64,000 bases of DNA from Triops longicaudatus (Eukaryota > Arthropoda > Branchiopoda > Notostraca > Triopsidae), in assembly GCA_022885665.1 (NCBI GenBank), contig JAGQDJ010000033.1:1-64000 (forward strand). The letters are read 5' to 3'. Each line of letters begins with the position of its first letter. Position 1 is the stretch's first letter. The notes beneath the pieces are model-generated. The model had not been told where the DNA came from. It saw nothing but the letters and a program-made list of their open reading frames with translations, and searched no databases. The position numbers were made by a program, and so were the translations under genes. Of this stretch, positions 1 to 11,304 are shown in pieces.

Positions 1-2690
1 AAACAGATTGTTAGGTATATAGGTATCAGGATATTTTACATGAACTTGAGGGAGGGTATCTGTTGACTCCAAAAGTTCTACACAGTGTATGGATGAGATT
101 CCGATGTGTGGGAATAAATTGGGTCTAATCTTCGATACAGTTGGCAAATCTCTCTCTATGCAGATACCCATTTATAGGTCTCCCCGACACCCATTTTTGG
201 CCTTCCCCGACGGGGTTCAGCAATTCCCCGACGTGGTGTGTATGGACACCACGGTCACCCCCCTGGCGCCGCCTCTGCGAACAAGTATCGCGACCATTAT
301 TTTTCGTTTTCAACCGAGTCCGTTTCTGGAGACTTGAAAGATATTAATTATTCCAAGTCTACTACAATAGATCTCTAATGCAGCTAAGAAGTGCCTTAGA
401 CTTCTAACGGGGCACGAAACAAGAAAGGGAATCGCAAAGGATTTTCTCACACGAATTCCCCAGAGAAAAGCTGCTTTGTGCTACATTTTTCTTCTCATGA
501 TTTTTAGAGATGTGATCGCGGTAAGAATCCTACTTATAATTATACCACTAAGATCCCAAGCAGAACAATCGGCTTTTTAACTATGGTCATTTGGTCCGCG
601 CCAGATGCATTGCCTTTCCCCACGACGTTTTTACTGGGCTAGCATAGACTGCCAAATCTGTTACATTAGAAAAGGCTTACTCGCCGTTTCCATTTGTTCT
701 CGACCAAGCGAAAAATTCTGAACTCTGTTGAATTTTTCTCACTTTCGTGCAAAGTAGTGACAACGTACGATGGATGATAGCGTGCACAATGACTCCTTAT
801 GAATTGTAAGTGGTAGCCACAATGCACACTTAAGTTTTATCTCTTAGTGAAATAAATGGCGGTAACTGATAGTTAGTATCAAAACATTCACAAAGCGACT
901 TCTTCCCGATTAGGTCTTATGCCTTAAGTCTTTACAAGAAAGAATCAAGATTTGCAATTATGTTAGGACTGGAGATCAAAAGAAGGCTAGCTCAAGCTGC
1001 TGAAGTGATAGCAAAGACACAGAGGAGGCCCTTTACCCTCCACAATGGCTTCATTCTCCCGTGATGAGATCTCTAATGAGCCTTCTAGCTTGATGCTTGA
1101 ACTAACAGTCACCGCAGTGTGGCCGAGGCAATTACGAAAGAATGACGGTAGTACAGAGATTACGTTTTTCCTTTTTTATCTGTGCCATATATTTCGGGGC
1201 TAAAAATCCCCTGATTCCATAAGTCATATACCTTAGAAGACTTCGTGTACGTCTTTTTCTGACGCTCACATGAATGACTGTAGCAATGTAAGAGAGGGGT
1301 GTGGGAAGCGCGCTGAAACTTTGTGATAGAGTGTGACGCGTATTCTTTTCTATCCTTCACGATCGATGTTTGATGATGCCGTGAAGAAGGCTTTAAGCTC
1401 GGGCACTACATCTGAAATCAATTAAGGCAAGGAGGAGGGCGGGCAGTCTTTACCCATCGCAAGCGACTATTTAGCTTGTCAATCTCGCACATAGAGCCCT
1501 GGACGAAACTGCTAAGTACGTAGGTTCTGACTCAAAGTTTATTCACGTGGATTTACCGTCCACTGTGTTTGTACTCAGGCAGCCACATGGCGCTGCGCCG
1601 TTCAAAGTTATTGCGGCACTAGTGATCTCGAAGCCTATCAATTTTCATTTACGAGCTCTGTAAAGGAACATGTGAAGTCCCTTTAAGTTTTCATAATTGT
1701 ATGTGTCTTATTTGCTTTTGAATATTTTTATATAATCATCTTATGTTTTTCAACAAAAAGCTCTAGGATAGTATAAATGCACATAGTTATTTATATGTAC
1801 GGTATTGTTTTCCGGTTGTTCTACAATAAATTTACTACCGGGTAAATTGCTCCGTGCAAGCGAACTTTAAATTCTGAATTTGAAACACGTTTTCCCTTTA
1901 CGGGCAAAATATTTTCTTGTATAATTTTAAACGGAACGCGTTATAAGAGTTTCTGCACCAAGTGTGACTATCAAGAAAACATGAAGTACCTTGCTGGGTT
2001 AGATGTACTAAGTTACTCATTGTTAACAAAACTATCCAAAAATTCTGATTGCAAAATGTGGGGCAGAGCCATAAACCTATTAAAAAGCAGTTCAGCACTA
2101 CTCTAATAAGAAAAACGCAAATGTACATATTCACAGAAGTTACTTGGTTGTTTACATGTTCACATAAGGCATCGCGAAGTAAACCATGTATATAACTGTA
2201 TTCTTTGCAACAGATTGTATAAAAGATGCCCCATACAAGAATCCATTGCCAGAGAGATGAGGGCCTGCGAAGTTGTTCGTCGGCAGGAAGCTATCGAGGG
2301 TAAAGAAGAGCCTGCGATTTATCAATACGAAGGGATCATGCTGGATTCTGAAAAGCGCAGGCTAAAATCACCCTAAAAATAGTTCACTTGAGGTTTTATA
2401 TTTTTTTTCACTAGCTAGCGTGATTGTATTGGCTATAGGAATGCCATGGATACATCCCAACCACGAACACTACTAATCATAATGGAATTCATCAGGTAAG
2501 AAACATTTCAAGAGATTAGAAAAAATAAAGTTTCTAAAGAAAATTTAACTGCTCTTATAAAAATACTTATTTCACTGTTAGTGAACGAGATTTCCGAGAA
2601 AAACACCCAATTTAATACCTCATGGGCAATGAAGCTCTATTGCACATGGGCGCAGCTCGAAGAATGGAACTCAACGTCTGAGCATACCGT
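1..2690. other. Intergenic, no gene recognised
   Basis: No open frame here carries a recognisable domain. A GC-richer patch at about 170-320 is open in overlapping frames on both strands but gives no family resemblance. The rest is AT-rich and looks non-coding. It includes the upstream flank of the tyrosine hydroxylase promoter. Confidence 0.5.
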
Positions 2691-2701
2691 CAGGCGGTAC
2701 C

Positions 2702-2709
2702 TATAAAAG
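2702..2709 (+). promoter_or_regulatory. TATA box of the tyrosine hydroxylase gene
   Basis: TATAAAAG stands about 25-35 bp ahead of a GC-rich stretch (2725-2835) that ends in a canonical donor (TTTAG/GTAAGC near 2836). That suggests a non-coding first exon spliced to the acceptor TTTTTTGCAG at 3026, 9 bp before the start codon. A TATA promoter would suit a tissue-restricted gene. The transcription start itself is inferred. Confidence 0.6.
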
Positions 2710-3035
2710 CAACCTGTGGCCGCCTCTCCCATCTTAAAAGGACGGAGGCATTTCTTCCGTCGTCGTCGATCCTAACTGTCCCTTTGGACCGTGAAACCGA
2801 CACTTCTCTGACGAGCTTTTATCTCCTCGTCTTTAGGTAAGCCGAATAGCTTTTAGGCTTCCTCCATCTATTAGATTTGCCATTCTGTTTACTTTGAATA
2901 CGGAGCGAGGGAGAAGCGTAGTGCTATTTACATAATCACTTTACATAAACGCGACTTGATTGAAGCGCCGAGCCCGTTGTTAGACTTCGACGCTGCTGTA
3001 TATTGTTCTTAAAGAGTTTTTTGCAGCTACCAACA

Positions 3036-5577
3036 ATGGCAAGTACCGTCCAGCCATCTGCACTCAAAGGACGCGAAAGAGCTTTGATTAACAAGTCATA
3101 CAGCATTGAGGTGAGTGTGTATTTCTATCCTTTCCATCGTTGTAATAGCTATTTTGCCGGCTAATTTGCTAGCGAGCAGTTAACCAAGCACGGCAGCTCA
3201 TTTACAAAAGTGCACCTTAAAGCTCTTTCATAATCGTATTACGAGCAAAAGCGTATTTACAATTCGATTTCTGCTATCGGAGGAAAAATTGCTTAACCAA
3301 GCAGTTCCACACACTGAAGGGAAATTGCTCCACTGTTAACGACATAGGGATACATGTGGAAGTAGGAACTTTTTTATGGCAACTGCGCTCATGTGTTCTC
3401 AAGGGATTGAAGCCGGTGAAGCTGCTTAGCTAAATTGGTGACATGCCGACTAATTATCAGGATCTCGGATGTTGCTGGGATTGAGGATTTCGCTTGATTG
3501 GACATTAAATATTGTCTATAGGGAATACTTTATGCAAAGGTGGCTTATTACGCATTTTTGTTCCCATTTTCGTCCCCGGCTTGGCTTATTACTAGAATTA
3601 TTTTCAGAATGGTTATCCTGGACGACGCCGGTCGATTGTTGATGACGCAAAGTTTGAGACATTGGTTCACAAGATGACTAAACAATCCTGGATAGAAGAA
3701 GTCCGCAAGTCTATAAGTAAGATTAAATGCCTATTGAATAAACGCGGAGGTTGGTGAATGAACTGACCTTAATGGAAGGCGAGGATCTGGGGGACGACGA
3801 GTTACTTTTGAAAGCGGAAATGGCCGAAGAACCGGAACTAGCTGAAGTGCAAGAAAAATTCAGCTTGTTAATTAATCTGAAAGAGGGAATATTTCTGCTA
3901 GCTCGCGTTTTAGAATCTGTGAAGGTATTTCTTCGTTCCTTTTTTTTACTATCGCTCCGATTTATGAAGAAAGTGCTTTTCAGACCTTCAAGGGAGTTGT
4001 TACACATGTTGAGTCGCGACCTGTTAAGGGCAAGACGATGGCGTACGATATAATGCTTAAGCTGGAAATTGATCGCGAAAACCTGATTCTCCTCTTAAAA
4101 AACATCAGACAAAACACTAGCGTCGCTCAAGTCTCCATTCTTTCGGAACAACCACTTGGCTTGAAAGGCAGTGAACTTTTGAACTAGACCTAACCTTTCG
4201 GGCCTTCGTGAACCATTTTTCTTCCTAAAAACAGAAACCTGGTACCCGCGTCATATAAGCGAACTGGATTTGTGCAACCATTTGATGACCAAGTTTGAAC
4301 CTGATTTAGACAACGGTCATCCGGGTTTTACGGACAAAGTTTACCGAGCACGCCGAAAGGAAATATCGGACATCGCCTTTTCTTACAAGCAGTAAGTTAT
4401 TCTAAAGAAAACAAAGGGTGTTGGTACGAGAAACAGGCCTGCAATTATTGACTTATATTTAGCGGTGAGCCTGTTCCACGTATTGAATATACACCAGAAG
4501 AGCTTAAGACGTGGGGTATTGTATTCGAACAAGTCGTGTCGCTCATCCCTACCCATGCTTGCCAACAGTACCGAGCTATATTCGAACTCTTGCAGAAAGA
4601 GTGCAACTTTCGAGCAGATAACATTCCGCAGATTGAGGATATTTCGAATTTCTTAAAAAGTAAGTTTTTTTATCGTTTATATAAGCTTATATCTCAGTAT
4701 CATGCATTTACATTGGGCAATTTTGCAAGGAAAAACGGGCTTTTCTGTTCGGCCGGCAGCTGGCCTATTATCTGCACGAGATTTCTTGGCGAGTTTAGCT
4801 TTCAGGGTGTTCCAATCTACACAGTACATTCGACATGCTTCGTCGCCTTACCACTCACCTGAACCGTAGGCTTCTTTGCCATACTAAAGCCTTTGTTACC
4901 TTAAAGTCTTCTCATATACGATTTATTCCAAATTACGCTTCAACAGGGACTGCATTCATGAACTGATCGGTCATATCCCCATGCTCGCAGATCCTGATTT
5001 CGCACTTTTCTGTCAGGAATTAGGACTAGCTTCTTTGGGAGCACCGGACGAGGATATTGAAAAATTTGCTACAGTAAGCCCACATTTACCGAATATATTT
5101 TTTAAACATAAATGTACTAGATGTACTGGTTTTCTATCGAATTCGGCCTCGTAAAAGAGAATGGAGTCACGAAGGCATACGGAGCGGGATTATTATCAAG
5201 CTACGGAGAATTGCTACACGCCTTGTCTGACAAACCGAAATTGCTTCCGTTTGACCCGGCCGTTTGTGCAGTTCAGCCCTATCAGGATCAAGACTATCAA
5301 GATATTTACTTTGTGGCAGAAAGCTTGGAAGAAGTTCAAACCAAGTTTAGGTAGGCGACCAGCGATCTACGTTCATTAAGATTTCGTAACTTAATTGTAA
5401 TCTGACAGGCGCTGGGTGAAAGAAAGTATCATGCGTCCATATGAAGTACGCTACGACCCGTTCACCCAAACCGTGGAAGTCTTGGATACAACAGAAAGTC
5501 TAGCTAACGCTGTGCGTCAAGTGCAATGTGACGTGACGCATGTCCAAGCTGCTTTGAAAAAGATGAAACTGGCGTAA
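3036..5577 (+). CDS. TH: Tyrosine 3-monooxygenase (tyrosine hydroxylase)
   Basis: This enzyme hydroxylates tyrosine to DOPA using tetrahydrobiopterin, Fe(II) and O2, the rate-limiting step of catecholamine synthesis. Ten coding exons were read: 3036-3110, 3608-3716, 3779-3924, 3984-4170, 4235-4391, 4463-4659, 4730-4865, 4947-5073, 5121-5350 and 5409-5577. All phases agree and give about 510 residues, normal for the family. The N-terminal regulatory region carries RRRSIVDD, equivalent to the PKA site around rat Ser40, then an ACT-like segment. The catalytic domain includes TGFSVRPAAGLLSARDFLASLAF, the iron ligands in DCIHELIGH, the glutamate of YWFSIEFGL, and KAYGAGLLSSYGELLH. The C-terminus ends in a short tetramerisation helix. 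The N-terminus and RRRS site separate it from phenylalanine and tryptophan hydroxylases. The border of exons 2/3 has an alternative reading (see findings). Confidence 0.95.
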
Positions 5578-6685
5578 ATCCGATCTATTGAAAGTTCGAA
5601 AACGAAAAATATTTGCCTCTAGTCAACAAACGTAGTTTGATTCTTACAAGTAGTGGTGTCATAAATGTGTCAATGGAATTTAAAATTCTCGCGCATGTCT
5701 ATCATAGACGAAAACCTGCCAAAATATATTCGCTGTCGCCAGTACATTGTACACTTTACGTGCTAGTATCACACTCTTGAAATGTAGCACATCCATTACA
5801 AATTCGCGTATACCTTACAACGTACTTCTCTATGTAATACACAATGAGTTAAAAGGAATTTACAAAGATAATCATCAAACTCGAATTGTGCAGTGAGTTT
5901 TTGACATAGTGAAACCCACCCATCGAGCAACCTGTGGGAATTTAGGCGGAATATGAAATAGCACAGAGTAGTAAGAACTGACTGGTACCGTCAGAGTGAA
6001 AATTATTAATGTCGTGGTACTTTCGCGCCAACCAGTAGGCCTACTGCACACTTTCGTTTTTTTTACCAATACAGATTACCGCTGCCGCATTTTGTTCGAA
6101 ATATTGCGGTAAATACTTTAATGCGATAATGTAAACGAAAATCCTCAAACTTTTACATGCCAGCGCTATTTTCCTATCGCATTCATCTCTGAGTCATGGT
6201 TCGAGCAGCAGGGCGAGGAGTTTCCCTCAGTAGCCTAAACCTTGTTTTCAGTAAATCAATTGGAACTCTTCCAGATTAATTCGAACGCGTACTGCGATAT
6301 GCTAACCTACAGTTTCGACAGAAATATTATGGTTACCACTATTTGAGCTACGTCTAAGTTCTCATGCCCTTAACACCTCGATGGTAATATGACCTAAGAC
6401 TTTAGGGATCTTAGTATTAGGACAACGTTGCCACTACGTATGTTTCACTGGTTCTTTACTTGGGACTGGAACGTTTGCTAATCAAAACCAGTCTAAAGCC
6501 CTATCGTTTTCAGATAGAAAGTTTAAAACAAACATACGATTCAGCTTTGACCAGTTTGATAGCCCGGGGAGGCTTGGCCTCACCAAAATGCTGTGGGGAA
6601 ATTGCAACGTGTGATAATCCAGTGACACGCAGCTGGTCAACGCAGCAAGTCAACGCAACAAAAGTTCCCAAAAACGCAGGTGAAG
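5578..6685. other. Intergenic: TH 3' end to dioxygenase 5' end
   Basis: AT-rich, with no domain-bearing frame. The 81-residue plus-strand frame at 6460-6705 overlaps the dioxygenase start in another frame and has no family signature, so it is taken as 5' flank. Confidence 0.5.
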
Positions 6686-7984
6686 ATGAAAATTCCAGTT
6701 ATTGACATCGCTGGCATAAGTAAATTACTTTATTAGAAGCCTGAAAATGCAAGAATTTAATTTCTTGTTTCAATGTTATTCCGATTTTTATATAATGATG
6801 AAAAAAAAAAGACCTCAACCAAGAAGAAGTTACTCGTGCAGCTTTGGAGTCAGTTGCCGAGGCGCTTGATGATGCTTTCGTTAAAACTGGTTTTGTATAC
6901 TTGCAAAACCATGGATTCCCTGACAAGTTGGTAACAATGCGAAATTACAAGCGAATCTAAAATAAGTAGGATTTTTCCCAGGTTGAAGACATGTTTAAAG
7001 TAACAAAAGAATTCTTTCTACTTCCAATGGACGTGAAAATGAAATACAATCGAAAACTGTTCTACAACGGGTATGTGCCGCCCAACAGAGAAATGTTAGA
7101 TAACAACAGTTCGTATCGCACCGAAGTTCGGGAAGCGTATGACATCGAAGTTGCCGACGGCTTATTTCCCGATGAAGAGCTTCCACAATTTCGCACGAAG
7201 ACAGGGGAACTGCTTGGTTTGCTTGAGAAGCTGACGTTTAGATTTCTACGAGTGCTTACGATTGCTCTCCGTAAGTATCTCGCACACAGCTATTGCTGTA
7301 TGACAATGTAGCTATTGCATATTTTACAATTACCTACCCACTTTTCAGAGAAAACTGGGAATTATTCCAAATTAACAGAAAATTACTTGTTGGACGCGCA
7401 CACGCGAATTGGCAAAGACAAAAATGCTACTTCGCTCCGCACTCTGTACTATCCACCGCTGGAAGGAACCGCAGAGGAATTACGAAAGAAAGCAGTTGGA
7501 CGTTTAGGCGAGCACAGCGATTATGGGACTTTCACTCTATTATTCCAGGATTCTATCGGAGGCTTAGAAGTAATTACTTACATTTACTAGAAACTATGTC
7601 GATCGTCTTGACCCTTTGCGTAGGTCGCATCTTCGGACGGGACTTGGGTTCAAGCTACCCCAATTCCAGGTACCATTCTGGTAAACGTGGCTGACATGGT
7701 TCAAGCTTGGAGTGCCGGTCGCTATCCTGCAACGGTAAGCCTACTTCAGGTCGTGTCTTAAAATTCACGGGTGCTGAGGTTTCCTTTTAACGTCTTTCAA
7801 GTTACACCGAGTCCGAATCCCCGATGAAGAAAACAGGTTGAAAAGCGCACGCCAATCCATCGTCTATTTTGTTCATCCTGATGACGAGACCATGATAGAA
7901 GCTTTGGACAACTCGGGAAAATACACGCCAATCTCAGCGTTAGATTACTTAAACAAAAGGCTTTCCGAGACTTTTATTTACTGA
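6686..7984 (+). CDS. 2-oxoglutarate/Fe(II) dioxygenase, isopenicillin-N-synthase-like
   Basis: Member of the 2OG-Fe(II) oxygenase superfamily, with DIOX_N and 2OG-FeII_Oxy regions; substrate unknown. Six exons were read: 6686-6719, 6812-6930, 6982-7270, 7349-7569, 7624-7734 and 7802-7984. Phases agree and give about 318 residues, as expected. The N-terminus MKIPVIDIAGI and the motif GFVYLQNHGF are typical of the DIOX_N domain. The iron triad is visible as the His and Asp of GEHSDYGT and the distal His of LHRVRIP. The co-substrate-binding Arg/Ser pair is in ARQSIVYF. The start follows from these N-terminal motifs; longer upstream frames do not join in phase. The family is well known in plants, fungi and bacteria and patchy in animals, so the reaction cannot be named from sequence. 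An AATAAA lies about 100 bp after the stop. Confidence 0.88.
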
Positions 7985-8081
7985 AAGCGAATGCGTTTCC
8001 TTAGGAGATCAGTCAAGTAAAGTTTCCGATCATACGAAATCATGGAATGATACGTAACTTTTAAAAAGCGTTTTTTTTTAC

Positions 8082-8087
8082 AATAAA
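8082..8087 (+). terminator. Polyadenylation signal of the dioxygenase gene
   Basis: AATAAA, 97 bp past the stop codon and followed by TG-containing sequence; the position and orientation suit the dioxygenase transcript. Confidence 0.55.
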
Positions 8088-8421
8088 TATGATTTTCGTG
8101 GTAATTGAGCATATTTAACCGACTTTTCTTTTACTAGATTAGCGCACTTTATGAGGCATTGTGACAGGCTTTCTGTTAGAAATGATCCAGTCCGGTAACA
8201 CAAATTTTCCACGTGATATAACTGACTGGGCAACTTTCGGAAAAATACATAATTTTACTCACATTTCTTTTTTTAAAAAATATTAAAGACTATTGGGATT
8301 ACAATTTCAACGGTTGTGTGACGTTTACTTTCTGGTTGGATCGAATACATTAATAGAGTTCAGAAACCGTGCCAAGTTTTATGTTTATTTTTAAATTCAA
8401 AGCCATTGTATCGTTCTTCGT

Positions 8422-8462
8422 CACGTGCTCTGCGATATAGTTATCGATAGCGTTGTGACGTC
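8422..8462 (+). promoter_or_regulatory. ATP synthase alpha proximal promoter motifs
   Basis: Three housekeeping-type motifs stand within 100 bp of the start codon: an E-box CACGTG (8422-8427), a DRE-like TATCGATA (8442-8449) and a CRE-like TGACGTCC (about 8456). No TATA box is seen. A pyrimidine-rich leader (TTCATTCCGTCTCCTTCTCGCC) follows, typical of abundantly translated housekeeping mRNAs. The motif matches are direct; their use is inferred. Confidence 0.5.
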
Positions 8463-8517
8463 CGTCCGGTCGCCATCTTCATTCCGTCTCCTTCTCGCCC
8501 GGCTGGACGCAGTGAAC

Positions 8518-11045
8518 ATGGCTCTCCTTTCTGCTCGTTTGGCCGCTTCCGTGGCCCGTCAGTTGCCCAGGAATGGCACCAAGGTAATTTTTGAAAGGAA
8601 TTAAAGTATCTACAATTCTTCCCGCCGAGCGTTTTTTTGGAAAAAGTAGTTTTTTTAATCCTAGAACTCTAAGTCTTGTGTTAGTCCTACTAAAGCCTAC
8701 TGTATTCGTGTCGCCATTTTGATATGCGTGCAATAATTTTCCTTTCAACTTTCAGATCGCCCAGCGCACTTTGCCCGCTGTCCAAGTGGCTGCCCGCAAA
8801 TTGCACACTTCAGACACCCAAAGGGCTGCCGAAATCTCTTCCATTTTGGAAGAAAAGATCCTGGGAGCTGCACCCAAGGTAATAGTCGGCATGCGGTGCA
8901 TTGGGTTATTGAAAGTCTAACCTCGAACGTTTCAGCATTTTCGAAACATCACTATTTGTACGATTTCCGGTTTAGAGATTTTTGCCATACAGAGAAGATG
9001 AGTAAAAGAAACTTATTAATGGGACGGATTCAGTTTCTGAAGTTCCTTTGTCGTGGAAAGCTATAGTCTGCTTTTTTAAGCCTTGTGTACTTGATTAAAT
9101 GAGCACAAGGTTACGCAGCAGACAAAATTGTCAGCTAAAAGTCATTATTAAGCATTTCATGTTTTTGCGAAATGTCTTGAAGCCATAGCTAACATACCAT
9201 TTGGTTTTAGGAAAACTTGGAAGAGACTGGACGTGTGTTGAGCATTGGTGACGGTATCGCCCGTGTCTATGGCCTCAAGAACATCCAAGCCGAGGAGATG
9301 GTGGAATTCTCTTCCGGTCTTAAGGGTATGGCCCTCAACTTGGAACCCGACAACGTCGGTGTTGTCGTCTTCGGTAACGACAAGCTCATCAAGGAAGGTG
9401 ATATTGTCAAGCGTACCGGCGCTATCGTCGACGTACCAGTTGGTGCTGAATTGTTGGGCCGCGTTGTCGATGCTTTGGGTAACCCCATCGACGGCAAGGG
9501 ACCCATCCCGACCGCCAAGCGTGCTCGTGTCGGTGTGAAGGCCCCTGGTATTATTCCTCGTATTTCTGTCAAGGAACCCATGCAAACTGGCATTAAGGCC
9601 GTCGACTCTTTGGTGCCCATTGGTCGTGGCCAGCGTGAATTGATCATTGGTGATCGTCAGACTGGGTAAGCTTAACGTCACCTTCAAAGTTTCATCCTAT
9701 TAATATTATTTTTTTTTATTTTTTTTCAAGCAAAACCGCCATTGCCATCGATGCCATCATCAACCAAAAACGATTCAACGAAGGATCCGACGAGAAACGC
9801 AAACTTTACTGCATTTACGTTGCCATTGGCCAGAAACGTTCGACTGTCGCCCAGATTGTCAAGCGTTTGACTGATGCCGATGCCATGAAATACACCATCG
9901 TGGTATCTGCTACTGCCTCCGACGCTGCTCCTCTCCAGTATTTGGCTCCCTACTCGGGTTGCGCCATGGGAGAATTCTTCCGTGACAACGGCAAGCACGC
10001 TCTCATCATCTACGATGACTTGTCCAAGCAAGCCGTTGCCTATCGTCAAATGTCTCTCTTGCTGAGGAGGTAGGCTTTGTCTGGTTTCTTTTAGATGCCA
10101 TGTTTTAACACTTACTCAATCCCGCTTTCTCTTATTAGACCTCCAGGTCGTGAAGCTTACCCTGGTGATGTGTTTTACTTGCACTCCCGTTTGCTCGAGC
10201 GTGCTGCCAAGTTGAACGAAACCAACGGAGGTGGTTCCTTGACTGCCCTCCCCGTCATCGAAACACAGGCTGGTGATGTGTCCGCTTACATCCCCACCAA
10301 CGTCATTTCCATTACTGACGGACAGATTTTCTTGGAAACTGAATTGTTCTACAAGGGTATTCGACCTGCCATCAACGTCGGTTTGTCTGTATCCCGTGTC
10401 GGTTCTGCTGCTCAGACCCGTGCCATGAAACAGGTACGTTTAATTTTTTCAGCTGAGTGTTCTTATTTATATAATATGTATATATGATGAGTTTAATTAT
10501 TAAACGGAGTTTTTCAATGAAACCGATTCCTGGTACTGAATTTCTTACTAAATACTCAAAATAAAAATAATTTGTAGCGAGTTCCTAAAACTTCTATCTC
10601 TTTCTGCTAGGTGGCCGGTTCCATGAAATTGGAGTTGGCTCAGTACCGTGAAGTCGCAGCTTTCGCCCAGTTCGGTTCTGACTTGGACGCTTCCACTCAA
10701 CAATTGTTGAACCGCGGTGTACGTCTTACTGAATTGTTGAAACAAGGACAGTACGTGCCCATGGCCATTGAAGAACAAGTCGCCATTATCTATTGTGGTG
10801 TCCGTGGACACTTGGACAAATTGGATCCCTCTAAGATTACCCAGTTCGAAAAGGAATTCACTGCACACATTAAGTATGATTATCTCACTCTTTAGTTGTG
10901 CTTATATTCACGATTTTGTTTGCTTTCTAGGACCACCCAGAAAGACCTTTTGGCCACCATTGCCAAGGAAGGAAAGATCACCGACGAAACTGATGCTAAG
11001 TTGAAGAAGATCGTACAAGACTTCTTAGCCACCTTCCAATCATAA
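8518..11045 (+). CDS. ATP5A: Mitochondrial F1 ATP synthase subunit alpha
   Basis: Nucleotide-binding alpha subunit of the F1 hexamer, acting in the mitochondrial matrix. Seven exons were read: 8518-8583, 8756-8878, 9211-9665, 9731-10069, 10139-10433, 10611-10873 and 10931-11045. All have GT-AG borders and agreeing phase, giving about 550 residues. The first two exons encode a basic amphipathic presequence (MALLSARLAASVARQLPR). The P-loop GDRQTGKT is split by intron 3. Other family signatures are ALSMLWV-frame-independent stretches such as LPVIETQAGDVSAYIPTN and PAINVGLSVSRVGSAAQT, which includes the ATPase alpha/beta signature region and the arginine finger. The C-terminus ends FLATFQS. The sequence is nearly invariant in animals. 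Intron 5 carries a snoRNA-like element, and a decayed copy of the 3' half lies downstream. Confidence 0.97.
10484..10539 (+). ncRNA. Candidate box C/D snoRNA in ATP5A intron 5
   Basis: The block begins with a perfect C box (ATGATGA) and ends with a D box (CTGA). It has an internal C'-like TCAATGA. The D box lies 71 nt upstream of the intron's 3' splice site, close to the 70-80 nt spacing known for efficient processing of intronic C/D snoRNAs in vertebrates. A second copy of the same length downstream differs at only 5 of 56 positions, while flanking sequence is strongly diverged. The nucleotides just before the D box (ACCGATTCCTGGTA) are identical in both copies and would be the guide. The flanking terminal stem is weak, and no rRNA target was identified. 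Confidence 0.6.
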
Positions 11046-11304
11046 GACAGTCGAGCGCCAAGGAAAAAAAGAGTAGAAGAGTACCATTTTATTCCGTATT
11101 TTTCGCCCTTCTCTGTGCCGGAGTGCAAGAGTGAAAACGCGAGACCGATAAAGTGAACATCATCCAGCAGGCTGAAGTGCAGAAAGCGTGTCAAGTAGTA
11201 TAAACTGTTTAATTGGAGGATCCGTTCGAAGTTGTATCATAAAACCGTGTAGTTTCCGCAATACATGGTAAAAATTTACATCAATTTATATTTATTAATT
11301 ACAT

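Noticed and set aside
89..347. Overlapping open frames on both strands in a GC-rich patch
   Set aside because: No start context, splice signals or family resemblance; frames are open because of base composition.
9000..9045. Possible second C/D-like motif pair in ATP5A intron 2 (AAGATGA ... CTGA)
   Set aside because: The C box has a mismatch, the D box is about 170 nt from the 3' splice site, and there is no second copy to show constraint.
9157..10868. Minus-strand frames of 100-176 codons across ATP5A
   Set aside because: They are shadows of highly biased coding exons of ATP synthase alpha.
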